Source: Thermohalobaculum sp039815685
GTDB taxonomy: Bacteria; Pseudomonadota; Alphaproteobacteria; Rhodobacterales; Rhodobacteraceae
DNA: 64,000 nt
NCBI GenBank assembly: GCA_039815685.1
Contig: JBCBYV010000018.1
Coordinates: 1 to 64,000 of the forward strand
Direction: 5' to 3'
In this document: one piece after another, positions 8,582-16,652 of the stretch
Layout of the letters: each line of letters begins with the position of its first letter
Position numbering within the stretch: position 1 is the first letter of the stretch
The notes under the pieces: generated by a model
What the model was told of the DNA's origin: nothing
The model's input: only the letters and a program-made list of their open reading frames with translations
The model's database searches: none
Made by a program: the position numbers and the translations under genes

Positions 8582-10126
8582 ATGAACGGTGCCGAAGCCC
8601 TTGTCCGCACACTCCATGCCGGCGGGGTCGATGTCTGTTTCGCCAATCCCGGCACGTCCGAAATGCAGTTCGTCGATGCGCTCGACCGCACGCGCCTCAT
8701 GCGCTGTGTGCTGGGTCTCTTCGAGGGCGTAGTGACGGGTGCCGCCGACGGATACGGGCGCATGACCGGCAAGCCAGCGGTCTCGCTCCTCCATCTCGGC
8801 GCCGGCCTCTCCAACGCTGCGGCAAATCTCCACAATGCCAAGCGTGCCCGCACGCCAATGCTCAACCTCGTCGGCGAGCATGCCAGCTGGCATATCCGCC
8901 ACGATCCACCCCTTGCCTCCGACATCGCCGGGCTCGCCGCGCCGGTCTCGGATGTCGTGCTGACCTCCACGAGCCCGGAGGCCCTCGCAGCCGAGGGCGC
9001 GCAGGCTCTGGCGGAGGCACTCTCCTGGCCCGGCCGCATCGCCACGCTGATCGCACCGGGTGACCATGGCTGGGACGACGGCGGGCGGGTCGCAGAGCCC
9101 ATCGCCCCCTGCGGGCCGGCGCCCGTCTCGGACGACACGCTGGCTGAGGCGGCCAACGCGCTCGACGGCAGTGAGCCCGCGCTGATCCTGATCGGCGGCC
9201 ATGCCCTGACATCGCCGGAGAGCCGGGCAGCGGCGCAGGCGATCGCGGCGAAGACGCGGGCGCAGGTGATGTGCCCGACCTCCTTCCGCCGGATCGATCG
9301 CGGCGGCGGCCGACCGAGGATCGATCGCCTGCCCTATGTCGTCGATCTCGCGCTCGAGAAGCTCGCCCGGTTCAAGCGCGCAGTGCTGGTCGAGGCCGTC
9401 GAACCTCCCGCGTTCTTCGGCTACCCGGGCAAGCCGAGCCTCTTCCTGCCCGAAGACTGTGCCGTCACGCAGCTTGCAGGTTTCGGCGATGACGGGCCGG
9501 GCGCTCTCCTCGCTCTGGCGGAGCTGTTGGGTGCCGCCACGCCATCCCACCATTCCGCCGGGCCCCTCCCCGAGCGTCCGCAACCGGGTCGGCTCACACC
9601 GGAGACGCTGGCCGCCGCCATCGGCGCGACAGCGCCCGAGGGCGCAATCTATGTCGATGAAGGCATCACACAGGGACGCGGGATCTACCCCGCACTAGCC
9701 GGCGCACCGGAACATAGCTGGCTGCCCATCACCGGCGGTGCAATCGGCATTGGCCCGCCGATGGCCGTGGGCGCCGCGATCGCTGCACCGGATCGGCCGG
9801 TCATCGCGCTGCAGGCGGACGGCTCGGCGATGTACACGATCCAGGCGCTCTGGACCGCGGCGCGCGAGCAGACGAACGTCACCTATCTGATCTTCGCCAA
9901 CCGCTCCTACGAGATCCTGAAGCATGAGCTTGCACGCACGGGCGCAAACCCGGGCCCGTCCGCGCTGGCGCTCGTCGATCTCGACCGACCCGTACTGGAT
10001 TTCTGTCAGATCGCCCGCGGCATGGGCGTAGATGCCAGTGCAACCGATTGCCCAGCAGAACTCGCGAAGCTCCTTGATTGGGCTCCTCAGCAACCCGGAC
10101 CTTACCTCATCGAGTGCCGCCTCTGA
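8582..10126 (+). CDS. thiamine-diphosphate enzyme, acetolactate synthase large subunit-like
   Basis: ThDP-dependent decarboxylase/synthase of 514 residues. The N-terminal pyrimidine-binding domain has FANPGTSEMQF with the activating Glu in GLFEGVVTGAADGYGRM; the C-terminal pyrophosphate-binding domain has LQADGSAMYTIQALWTAA, the GDG-like motif in its ADGS form. It is shorter than true IlvB (about 570) and no small subunit is nearby, so it is more likely a benzoylformate decarboxylase/MdlC-like or uncharacterised relative than the biosynthetic acetolactate synthase. Confidence 0.78.
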   Translation: MNGAEALVRTLHAGGVDVCFANPGTSEMQFVDALDRTRLMRCVLGLFEGVVTGAADGYGRMTGKPAVSLLHLGAGLSNAAANLHNAKRARTPMLNLVGEHASWHIRHDPPLASDIAGLAAPVSDVVLTSTSPEALAAEGAQALAEALSWPGRIATLIAPGDHGWDDGGRVAEPIAPCGPAPVSDDTLAEAANALDGSEPALILIGGHALTSPESRAAAQAIAAKTRAQVMCPTSFRRIDRGGGRPRIDRLPYVVDLALEKLARFKRAVLVEAVEPPAFFGYPGKPSLFLPEDCAVTQLAGFGDDGPGALLALAELLGAATPSHHSAGPLPERPQPGRLTPETLAAAIGATAPEGAIYVDEGITQGRGIYPALAGAPEHSWLPITGGAIGIGPPMAVGAAIAAPDRPVIALQADGSAMYTIQALWTAAREQTNVTYLIFANRSYEILKHELARTGANPGPSALALVDLDRPVLDFCQIARGMGVDASATDCPAELAKLLDWAPQQPGPYLIECRL

Positions 10127-10139
10127 CCGCAGCGCCGGA

Positions 10140-10185
10140 GCAAATTCGTTGGAACGAATTTGCAAATCTCTTCAAAGAGATTTGC
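10140..10185. repeat. two overlapping perfect palindromes sharing end motifs
   Basis: GCAAATTCGTT-GG-AACGAATTTGC (10140-10163) is followed without a gap by GCAAATCTCTT-CA-AAGAGATTTGC (10162-10185), sharing the central GC. Each has an 11-bp perfect stem. Both begin GCAAAT and end ATTTGC. They sit between the convergent ends of the ThDP enzyme and DUF2189 genes. This could be a double terminator, a dispersed repeat or a protein-binding site; the low GC stands out locally. Confidence 0.8.
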
Positions 10186-10210
10186 CGAACACCTGGCCTC
10201 GCGATTTCGT

Positions 10211-11011
10211 CTAGCCGGTCAGGCGGCGGTAGAGATGCCAGCTCGCATGCCCGAGAACCGGCAGCACGATGACAAGACCCAAGAAGAAAGGCGCTGAGGC
10301 TACCGCGAGTGCCGCACCTATCATGGCGCCCCAGGCCAGCATCACCTTCGGGCTTGCCAGCACCGCCTTGAAGCTCAGCACCATCGCCGTGATGAAGTCG
10401 CTGTCCCGGTCAAGGAGAAAGGGGAAGGCAAGGACACTCAGACAGTACGAGACGCCAGCAAAGAACGCCCCGAAGGCGTGGCCGACAGCGAGAAAGCTCA
10501 GCCCGTTCGAGGTGGTGACCATCTGACCCGCGAGTTCCCAGAACCGATCGGTCGAGGTGTGAAAGAAGATCGCGAACAACATCACGCCAACGCGGCTCCA
10601 GACTGCCAGCCAGAACATCAGAATGAACCCGTGATAGAGGATCTGCTTGCGCGCCGTGGCCGCAACCATCGCCGGCACGTCCGCGAAGCCGAGGCGCAGC
10701 CCCAGTTCGCGCCGTCGCGAGATCTCGTATAGGATGACGGCCGCGAAGGGGCCGACCAGCGCAAAGCCCGCGACAACCGGGAAAGAGAGACCCCGCAGTT
10801 CCCGCAACTCCAGCACCCAGATGAGAAGCCAGCCTCCCAGGGCGTAGAGCGCGCCGACGGCGAGGCCGAGGACTGGGGCTGCGCGGAAATCGGCCCAGCC
10901 CGCGCCTAATGCGGCCTGCAGGTCGTCCCAATCGGCCGCGCGCACGTCCGGGACGCCGTCAGCCGACCGCCAGGGGCCCGGATCGCCCGCCCCCGGCTCA
11001 CTTGCAGTCAT
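10211..11011 (-). CDS. DUF2189 family membrane protein
   Basis: A 266-residue inner-membrane protein with roughly six hydrophobic helices after a polar 40-residue N-terminus (WDDLQAALGAGWADFRAAP then helices). The pattern (PVVAGFALVGPFAAVILYEISRR, and the late FLLDRDSDFITAM loop) matches the DUF2189 family found in many alphaproteobacteria, sometimes annotated as a cytochrome oxidase-linked membrane protein. Function unknown. AGGGAGGTAAGG lies directly before the start. Confidence 0.82.
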   Translation of the reverse strand: MTASEPGAGDPGPWRSADGVPDVRAADWDDLQAALGAGWADFRAAPVLGLAVGALYALGGWLLIWVLELRELRGLSFPVVAGFALVGPFAAVILYEISRRRELGLRLGFADVPAMVAATARKQILYHGFILMFWLAVWSRVGVMLFAIFFHTSTDRFWELAGQMVTTSNGLSFLAVGHAFGAFFAGVSYCLSVLAFPFLLDRDSDFITAMVLSFKAVLASPKVMLAWGAMIGAALAVASAPFFLGLVIVLPVLGHASWHLYRRLTG

Positions 11012-11115
11012 CCTTACCTCCCTCGGCCCCTACGCGGTCGAGCCGCATCCCATGGGCTCTTGATGGCCGATCACTCGAACCTCCGCATTGATCCAGCGCA
11101 GGGTCGCAGCAGGGG

Positions 11116-11823
11116 CTATTCTCCCGAAGGCGAGGTGATCGCGAACTTGTGGAGAAGCGCGCCGAGAGCCGCCCCGATCAAAGGCGCCACGATGAAGAGC
11201 CAGAGCTGCGCGAGCGCCGTCCCCCCGACAAAGAGCGCCGGGCCGATCGAGCGCGCGGGATTGACCGAGGTTCCTGTCACCGTGATGCCGACAAGATGGA
11301 TCATGGTCAGCGTCGCGCCGATCACCAGCCCGGCCATGGTGGCATTGCCGCCATCTGAGGTGACGCCGAGGATGACGACGATGAAGATGGCGGTCGCAAC
11401 CACTTCGAAGAGGAATGCGCCGACCAGTCCGAACTCGGCGCCGTAGCCAGCACCCCAGCCGTTCTGACCCATGCCGTTCGCGCCCACGTCGTATCCACCG
11501 ACTGACGTGGACACGATCACGAAGATCACGAATGCCGCGACCACCGCGCCGATCACCTGACCGACCACGTAGCCGATGAATTCCGTCATCTCCATCCGCC
11601 CGGCAACCAAGCAGCCGAGACTTACGGCGGGGTTGAGATGGGCGCCCGAGACCTGCCCGATCGAATAGGCCATCGCGACGACCGAGATCCCGAAGGCAAG
11701 GCTGATCCCGGCGATGCTGATCGGGTCCGCCAGACCGACGCCAGCGCCCGCCAGCACGGCGCTGCCGACACCGAAGAATACGAGAACGAATGTGCCGATA
11801 CCCTCGGCGATGAACTTGCGCAT
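11116..11823 (-). CDS. aqpZ: aquaporin, MIP family (AqpZ-like)
   Basis: Water channel of 235 residues with six transmembrane helices and two half-helices. Both NPA boxes are intact: HLNPAVS near 64-70 and SVNPARS near 186-192. The second box is followed by Arg, the selectivity-filter residue, as in water-selective AqpZ. An inserted loop (STSVGGYDVGANGMGQ) sits between helices three and four. The start has GGGAGGA upstream; the 160-bp region to the divergent dapA-like gene should hold its promoter. Confidence 0.9.
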   Translation of the reverse strand: MRKFIAEGIGTFVLVFFGVGSAVLAGAGVGLADPISIAGISLAFGISVVAMAYSIGQVSGAHLNPAVSLGCLVAGRMEMTEFIGYVVGQVIGAVVAAFVIFVIVSTSVGGYDVGANGMGQNGWGAGYGAEFGLVGAFLFEVVATAIFIVVILGVTSDGGNATMAGLVIGATLTMIHLVGITVTGTSVNPARSIGPALFVGGTALAQLWLFIVAPLIGAALGALLHKFAITSPSGE

Positions 11824-11982
11824 GGTGGCGTCCTCCCAGTTTTGTCTCGATTCGAAACGATCATTCGCGTGAGAGTGACGTAAAGGTATCTTTCATGACA
11901 GCACGAAAGGAGCGGGCGGGGTGACAAGCGCACCGCCTTCCCGCTAGCGTGCCGCATCACCCCGCGACCACCGGATCCGATC

Positions 11983-12912
11983 ATGTCTGCGCCCATCGAC
12001 CGCCACTCCCGCGGCGTCTTCATCATCGCCGCGACGCCGTTTGCGGAGAACGGCGCCCTCGATCCCGAGAGCGCGGATAGCATGGTCGAGTTCTACCGGG
12101 GCACGGGCGTCGACGGCATCACCATACTCGGCGTGATGGGCGAGGCACCGAAGCTTTCGGCCGAGGAAAGCCTCTCCTTCGGACAACGGGTGATCGCGCG
12201 GGCCGGATTGCCGGTGATCGTCGGCGTCTCAGGGGGCGGGCTTGATCCGATGCGCCGGCTTGCGCATGAGGCGATGAACGCCGGCGCCGCTGGGGTCATG
12301 GTTGCCCCGCCCGCCGGCACCGGGCCCGAGGACCTGGCGGAAGCGTATTTCGCAAGCGTCTGCGCAGCGCTGGGTCCGGACGTGCCCATCTGTCTTCAGG
12401 ATTACCCGGCGCTTACCGGCGTGAAGATCTCCGCGACATCCATCCTTCGGCTGACCTCCACGCATCCGCAGATCGTGATGCTGAAGCACGAGGACTGGCC
12501 GGGCCTCAACAAGCTCACGGCCGTGCGCCGCGGCTCCGACACGGCGGAGGTACCGCGCCTCTCGATCCTCACCGGCAACTCCGCCCTCTTCCTCGACGAG
12601 GAGATGGCGCGCGGCGCCGATGGCGCGATGACCGGGTTCTGCTTTCCCGAGATGCTCGTCGAAGTCGTCGCCGCCCACGCGTCAGGCGCGCGCGACCGTG
12701 CCTCCGATCTCTTCGAGGCCTATCTCCCGCTCATCCGCTACGAGCAGCAACCGGGTCTCGGCCTCGCCATCCGCAAGGAAGTGCTGCGGCGCCGAGGTGC
12801 GATCGCGTCCTCCGCCCTCCGTGCGCCCGGTCCTCGCCTCACGCCGGAGGATGTGTCGGAACTCGACCGCCTCCTCGACCGCCTCGATACCAGACTGAAG
12901 GAGCTCGGCTGA
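11983..12912 (+). CDS. dihydrodipicolinate synthase-family aldolase/lyase
   Basis: TIM-barrel Schiff-base aldolase of the DapA/NanA superfamily, 309 residues. Near the N-terminus is IAATPF, then GITILGVMGEAPKL (the GTTGE-like substrate loop in variant form), the Tyr of LQDYPALTGV and the Schiff-base Lys in MLKHEDWPG. The variant loop and C-terminal extension argue against lysine-pathway DapA. The gene overlaps the downstream SDR by one base (TGATG), suggesting a catabolic lyase-dehydrogenase pair. Confidence 0.82.
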   Translation: MSAPIDRHSRGVFIIAATPFAENGALDPESADSMVEFYRGTGVDGITILGVMGEAPKLSAEESLSFGQRVIARAGLPVIVGVSGGGLDPMRRLAHEAMNAGAAGVMVAPPAGTGPEDLAEAYFASVCAALGPDVPICLQDYPALTGVKISATSILRLTSTHPQIVMLKHEDWPGLNKLTAVRRGSDTAEVPRLSILTGNSALFLDEEMARGADGAMTGFCFPEMLVEVVAAHASGARDRASDLFEAYLPLIRYEQQPGLGLAIRKEVLRRRGAIASSALRAPGPRLTPEDVSELDRLLDRLDTRLKELG

Positions 12913-13697
12913 TGGATCTCGGCCTCACGGGCAAACGTGCCCTCGTCCTCGCCTCTACCCGCGGGCTCGGCCGCGCCATCGCGGAAGCGCTCGCCGCCGA
13001 GGGGGCGCATCTGCTCCTGGCAGGCCGCAGTCAGGAACGGCTCGAAGTGGTGGCGGAGGGTATTCGCGCGAAGGGGGGCACGGCAGAGGTAGCGGTCGCG
13101 GATCTCTCCGACCCCGCCGCTTCCGAAGCAGTGGCAACGGCGGTGCGTTCGGTCTTCGGCGAGGTCGATATCCTGTTGAACAACACCGGCGGACCGCCGC
13201 CCGGGCGCATGGTCGACGCGGACCCCGCGGTGATGGCTGCACAGTTCGACACGATGGTGATGCGGCTGGTGGAGATCACGGCCCGGCTGCTGCCGCCCAT
13301 GCGGGCGCAGAAATGGGGACGCATCATCACCGTCGGCTCCTCGGGCGTGATCCAGCCGCTCACGAATCTGGGCCTTTCGAACGCGCTTCGTGCGTCCCTG
13401 GTCGGATGGTCCAAGTCGCTGTCCAACGACCTCGCGGCGGACGGCGTTACGGTCAACATGCTGCTGCCGGGCCGCATCCACACTGAACGCGTGGATGAGT
13501 TGGACGCCGCTGCAGCAAAGCGGACCGGCAAGACGATCGAGGAGACGCGCGAGGCAGCCATGGCAGCCATTCCCGCGGGGCGCTACGGCACACCGGCGGA
13601 GTTCGCGGCCGTCGCGGCGTTCCTCGCGAGCGATCAGGCAAGCTATATCACCGGCAGCCAGATCCGCGTCGATGGCGGCGCGATCCGCTCGATCTGA
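12912..13697 (+). CDS. atypical SDR-family oxidoreductase (no YxxxK)
   Basis: Rossmann-fold SDR of 261 residues, FabG-like in overall shape: ASTRGLGRAIAEAL for cofactor, LLNNTGGPPPGR, GSSGV with the catalytic Ser, and a C-terminal YITGSQIRVDGG. Where YxxxK is expected the sequence is GLSNALRASLVGWSK, so both Tyr and Lys are missing. From memory this SNALRA form occurs in a subgroup of FabG-like proteins. Translation is coupled to the aldolase gene through a one-base overlap. Confidence 0.8.
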   Translation: MDLGLTGKRALVLASTRGLGRAIAEALAAEGAHLLLAGRSQERLEVVAEGIRAKGGTAEVAVADLSDPAASEAVATAVRSVFGEVDILLNNTGGPPPGRMVDADPAVMAAQFDTMVMRLVEITARLLPPMRAQKWGRIITVGSSGVIQPLTNLGLSNALRASLVGWSKSLSNDLAADGVTVNMLLPGRIHTERVDELDAAAAKRTGKTIEETREAAMAAIPAGRYGTPAEFAAVAAFLASDQASYITGSQIRVDGGAIRSI

Positions 13698-13772
13698 AGC
13701 CGGCAGCGCCATCGAGCCGTCCGGCCCAGGCATTCGGCATCGCGACGACCGGACTTGATCCGACGACCCAGA

Positions 13773-13801
13773 GGATCGGAGTCGAGAGACTCTCCTGATC
13801 C
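13773..13801. terminator. imperfect hairpin between convergent genes
   Basis: GGATCGGAG and CTCCTGATCC pair with one bulged base around a short loop, in the 223-bp space between the convergent SDR and VOC genes. No T-run is seen; nothing else in 13698-13920 can be supported. Confidence 0.35.
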
Positions 13802-13920
13802 CTGAGTTGAGCCTGAGATTACCTCGAACGGTCAGTCCGTCTCGGTCCTGCCACCAGACGGGTGATCCACGTCCCCAGCAGCCAATCTCTCAGACTCGGG
13901 CCCTGCATCGGGCAACGCGC

Positions 13921-14328
13921 TCAGGCGAGGGCAGCCGTCCAGCGCGGGTCGCGAAACTGCTGGATCTCGAGATGGTAGCCGTCGGGGTCGCGAAAGAAGG
14001 CGGCATAGACCGTGTCGCCGATCAGCCAGGCGGGCGGCCCCTCGAACGTGACACCGAGTGCGCTCAGTCGCGCATACTCCGCATCCACATCGCGCAGGAA
14101 GGTCAGCATGATCCCGTCCGTACCCCGCGGGCGATGCGCAAAATCCGAGACGCCGAGATAAGCACCCTTGTTCACCTGAAAGATCGAGACCGAACCCTTC
14201 TCGGTGCGCTGCTCGATAATGGGCGCAAGCTGCATCGTCGCCCGGTAGAAGACCTCAGCGCGCTCAAAATCGTCGGTGTAGATGAAGGTGATCAGTTGCC
14301 CGATCTCTTCCGGCACGGTCTCGACCAT
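13921..14328 (-). CDS. VOC (glyoxalase/bleomycin-resistance-type) family protein
   Basis: Small beta-alpha-beta-beta-beta metal-binding fold protein of 135 residues. It shows the tandem VOC half-units: ITFIYTDDFERAEVFYR at about 13-29, and later TFEGPP...VYAAFFRDPDGYHLEIQQF at 93-125 with the Glu ligand in the last strand. VOC proteins range from lyases to drug-binding proteins; the reaction cannot be assigned. The sulfotransferase gene lies 5 bases upstream of its start, so the two probably form one operon. Confidence 0.83.
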   Translation of the reverse strand: MVETVPEEIGQLITFIYTDDFERAEVFYRATMQLAPIIEQRTEKGSVSIFQVNKGAYLGVSDFAHRPRGTDGIMLTFLRDVDAEYARLSALGVTFEGPPAWLIGDTVYAAFFRDPDGYHLEIQQFRDPRWTAALA

Positions 14329-14333
14329 CGCGA

Positions 14334-15017
14334 CTACTCCAAGGTTTCGAGCCGTCGACCCGGGCTCGGCCTAAGGCGCGGCCAGAGCGCGGCATAGGCC
14401 GGCTGCACCACATCATTCCACCGCCGGCGAAACGCGAAATCGGACCGTTCCTGCTCCCGACCCGCCGTCTCGTTCTCGCGCGGGAAGGCGTCTAACGGGA
14501 CGGGCCGGTCGACGAAGGCCTTCAGACGATCCATCGCATCCGCATCCCGAATGTCGAGGACGAGGAGGCGCTCGGGACATCCCTCCGCCTCGAAGAAGGC
14601 CTTCACGTTGCGGTTGTGCGCGCGGTAGATCGCCAGATGCTCTTCCTCGAAGCCATGCGGGTAGTGCCGGCCGAAGACGTGATGCATCGAATGCGTCACC
14701 GGATGGGCATAGCGGCAATGGCGCAGCAGGCTTGCATACCACTGCTCATCGGGCCGCGTCGTCAGAATGAACCTAGCACCCGGGATCTCGCGGTAGGCGC
14801 GGCGATACATGAAGGGGTGGGGCCAGTCGCAGGCGAAGTCTATGCCCCGGTAGCTCTCCATCACCTTGTCGTGCCGCCCGGCGATGAAATCGAAGAAGAG
14901 CTTCCGGTTCTTTCCTTTCGCTCGGTAGCCCGACTTCTGCATGACGCGCAGCAGGCTGGTGAGCCCGGTCTTCATGAAGCCCAGACCGAGATAGAAGGGA
15001 GGTTGCCGCTCGCTCAT
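14334..15017 (-). CDS. sulfotransferase family protein
   Basis: PAPS-dependent sulfotransferase-like protein of 227 residues. The 5'-phosphosulfate loop is visible at the N-terminus (GLGFMKTGLTSLLRVM, with the P-loop-like KTGLTS) and the 3'-phosphate region near 78-86 (RFILTTRPDEQWYAS). LLVLDIRD and the C-terminal WPRLR fit the bacterial Sulfotransfer family. ATG at 15017 is used; the longer frame adds Arg/Pro-rich repeats (PDRCPDRYPDRWP) that look untranslated. Acceptor unknown. Confidence 0.8.
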   Translation of the reverse strand: MSERQPPFYLGLGFMKTGLTSLLRVMQKSGYRAKGKNRKLFFDFIAGRHDKVMESYRGIDFACDWPHPFMYRRAYREIPGARFILTTRPDEQWYASLLRHCRYAHPVTHSMHHVFGRHYPHGFEEEHLAIYRAHNRNVKAFFEAEGCPERLLVLDIRDADAMDRLKAFVDRPVPLDAFPRENETAGREQERSDFAFRRRWNDVVQPAYAALWPRLRPSPGRRLETLE

Positions 15018-15087
15018 CGCCGATCCTTGCCACGCGCCCCGCACCGCGGCAACGGGCCATCGGTCCGGGTATCGATCAGGGCATCGG

Positions 15088-15309
15088 TCAGGGCGGCGGC
15101 CGGTTGCCCGGCACGTATTCGAGAAGGTCGCCAGGCTGGCATTCGAGCGCATTGCAGAGCTTCTCCAGCGTCTCGAAGCGGATGCCGCGAACCTTGCCGG
15201 ATTTCATGCTCGAGACCGTCTGCTCCGTCAGGCCCACCGCCTCCGCCAGCTCGCGCGAGCGCATCTTCCGGCGGGCCAAAGCAACATCGAGGCGCACGAT
15301 GATCGGCAT
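15088..15309 (-). CDS. Xre/Cro-family transcriptional regulator (YozG-like)
   Basis: A 73-residue single-domain DNA-binding protein: MPIIVRLDVALARRK, then a helix-turn-helix in SRELAEAVGLTEQTVSSMKSG at 18-38, ending LCNALECQPGDLLEY, the usual form of the YozG group. It lies 3 bases after the DUF2975 gene, the partner with which such regulators are commonly paired. It is likely the autoregulator of this pair, perhaps through the inverted repeat at 15927-15944. Confidence 0.88.
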   Translation of the reverse strand: MPIIVRLDVALARRKMRSRELAEAVGLTEQTVSSMKSGKVRGIRFETLEKLCNALECQPGDLLEYVPGNRPPP

Positions 15310-15312
15310 GGG

Positions 15313-15909
15313 TTACACGAACTCCGCGTTTTCCTGGGCGATGATAAGGCCTGCGCGCATGACGAGGCCGATCACGGTGAGGAGCGCGCCGGTGAGGGCG
15401 GAGAGCGCCATCTTGCCATCGAGCGCGAGGGAGATCGATCGCTGTCCTTCCGCCCCATCCCAGGTGAGGACGAAGGACGCGATGGGTTGCGTGACGACCG
15501 CGAGCACCGCCGTGACCACGAGGCAGAGCCCGATGCCCGCCACGGCGGATGCCGCAGCCTCGGTAAAGACGTCGCCATCGCGCCAAACGGAGAAGAGGCG
15601 GGCAGAAAGCCAGAGTGCGGCGACATAGAACCCGATATTCACGGCGACGAGCGGGACCAGTACCAGGCGTTCCTCGAACCCGATCCCTTCTGTCGCGCCG
15701 GGCAGGCCGGAATGCTCGACGGCCCAATCGAAGGCGCCGGGCAGCACCAGAAGGGCGAGGCCGCCCAGAGTGAACACCAGCGCGCCGAGAAGGCAGAAGA
15801 CGTGCAGCACAGCACTCCACCGCCCGATCCGCCGACGGAGGCGGGCCGGGTCCTCCCGGTCGGGCGCATAGGGCGAAATTGATGCCGTGGCAGGCACTGG
15901 TTCAGTCAT
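15313..15909 (-). CDS. DUF2975 membrane protein
   Basis: A 198-residue protein with a polar 30-residue head and four hydrophobic helices (about 37-60, 83-105, 125-147, 170-190), including RLFSVWRDGDVFTEAAA between the second and third helices, characteristic of DUF2975. Function unknown; in other genomes it pairs with a YozG-type HTH protein, as here (3-base gap). ATG at 15909 is preferred over 15921 because of a nearby GGAG. Confidence 0.82.
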   Translation of the reverse strand: MTEPVPATASISPYAPDREDPARLRRRIGRWSAVLHVFCLLGALVFTLGGLALLVLPGAFDWAVEHSGLPGATEGIGFEERLVLVPLVAVNIGFYVAALWLSARLFSVWRDGDVFTEAAASAVAGIGLCLVVTAVLAVVTQPIASFVLTWDGAEGQRSISLALDGKMALSALTGALLTVIGLVMRAGLIIAQENAEFV

Positions 15910-15926
15910 CGGAGGCTCCATGCTTG

Positions 15927-15944
15927 ACACGATAATCTTCGTGT
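15927..15944. promoter_or_regulatory. inverted repeat in divergent intergenic region, candidate operator
   Basis: ACACGA-TAATCT-TCGTGT is a perfect 6-bp inverted repeat within the 70-bp AT-richer gap between the DUF2975/HTH unit (minus) and the lipoprotein gene (plus). TTGACA hexamers occur on both strands: plus at 15924-15929, minus at 15968-15963. The placement fits an operator for the YozG-like regulator; binding is inferred only. Confidence 0.4.
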
Positions 15945-15979
15945 AAGAGATGAATTTTTATCTGTCAAAGGAGAATGTG

Positions 15980-16558
15980 ATGCAGTGCGCTCGCCTTGCT
16001 CAAACCGTTGTCATCCTGGCCCTTGCCGGCTGCGCCAGCGATCAGGAGTTTGCGCGCCAGCTTGCGGGAGAAGGGCCGGATCCGATCGATCCCGCGGCCG
16101 TCTCGGTCGCGGTCGAGCCGCCCACGGGGCTTTCGATCCCGCCTGATGGGGCGACCCTGACCCTCTCCGCCGAAGACGGCACCGGCTGGGCTGTGTCCGA
16201 AGAGTTCACGCTGGTTACAGCATCTCCGGCCACAGCGCCCGGACTGCCGCAAGCGACCGAGATAACTGCGCTCTCCCTCGCCCCGGGCGACAGGGAGCGC
16301 TTCCGTACCGCTGCGCAGGAGGTCGGACGGCGCGAACTCGACGCGCCCAACGACGTGAAGGGCAGCTTTGCCGCCTCCGTCGACCCCTGCCTCCTAGACG
16401 ACCGGATCACGCCTACGGGCCCTCTCCGTGTCTTTCTCCGCTTTGCCGAGAACCGGCCTTACCGCCTGCTGCGGGAGGAAGCAGACTTCGTCGACAGGCT
16501 CCAGCGCGCGCGGGGCGCGGTCAACGCCCTGCCCCGCTGTCCCGCGCCGGTCAGATAA
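15980..16558 (+). CDS. putative lipoprotein, unknown function
   Basis: A 192-residue protein with a short signal peptide and a lipobox LALAGC, lipid-modified Cys expected at residue 18. The mature part has no family I recognise; it contains two further Cys (in DPCLLDD and LPRCPAP) that could form a disulfide. ATG at 15980 has AAAGGAG six bases upstream, and the extra codons from 15950 would bury the signal peptide. It lies 94 bases before thrS. Confidence 0.68.
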   Translation: MQCARLAQTVVILALAGCASDQEFARQLAGEGPDPIDPAAVSVAVEPPTGLSIPPDGATLTLSAEDGTGWAVSEEFTLVTASPATAPGLPQATEITALSLAPGDRERFRTAAQEVGRRELDAPNDVKGSFAASVDPCLLDDRITPTGPLRVFLRFAENRPYRLLREEADFVDRLQRARGAVNALPRCPAPVR

Positions 16559-16652
16559 GCCGTCCCTCCCTACCCGTCCTTGACAGAGAGGGGGTGTCTG
16601 GAAACGGTGCGCGCGGCGCGATGCCTCCCTTTGACACGACGGACCACGACCG

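Noticed and set aside
8582..10126. True biosynthetic acetolactate synthase (ilvB)
   Set aside because: Too short, with an altered GDG motif and no ilvH or ilvC neighbour; kept as a generic ThDP enzyme.
16580..16585. TTGACA as thrS promoter
   Set aside because: No convincing -10 hexamer at 16-18 bases, so not listed as a promoter.
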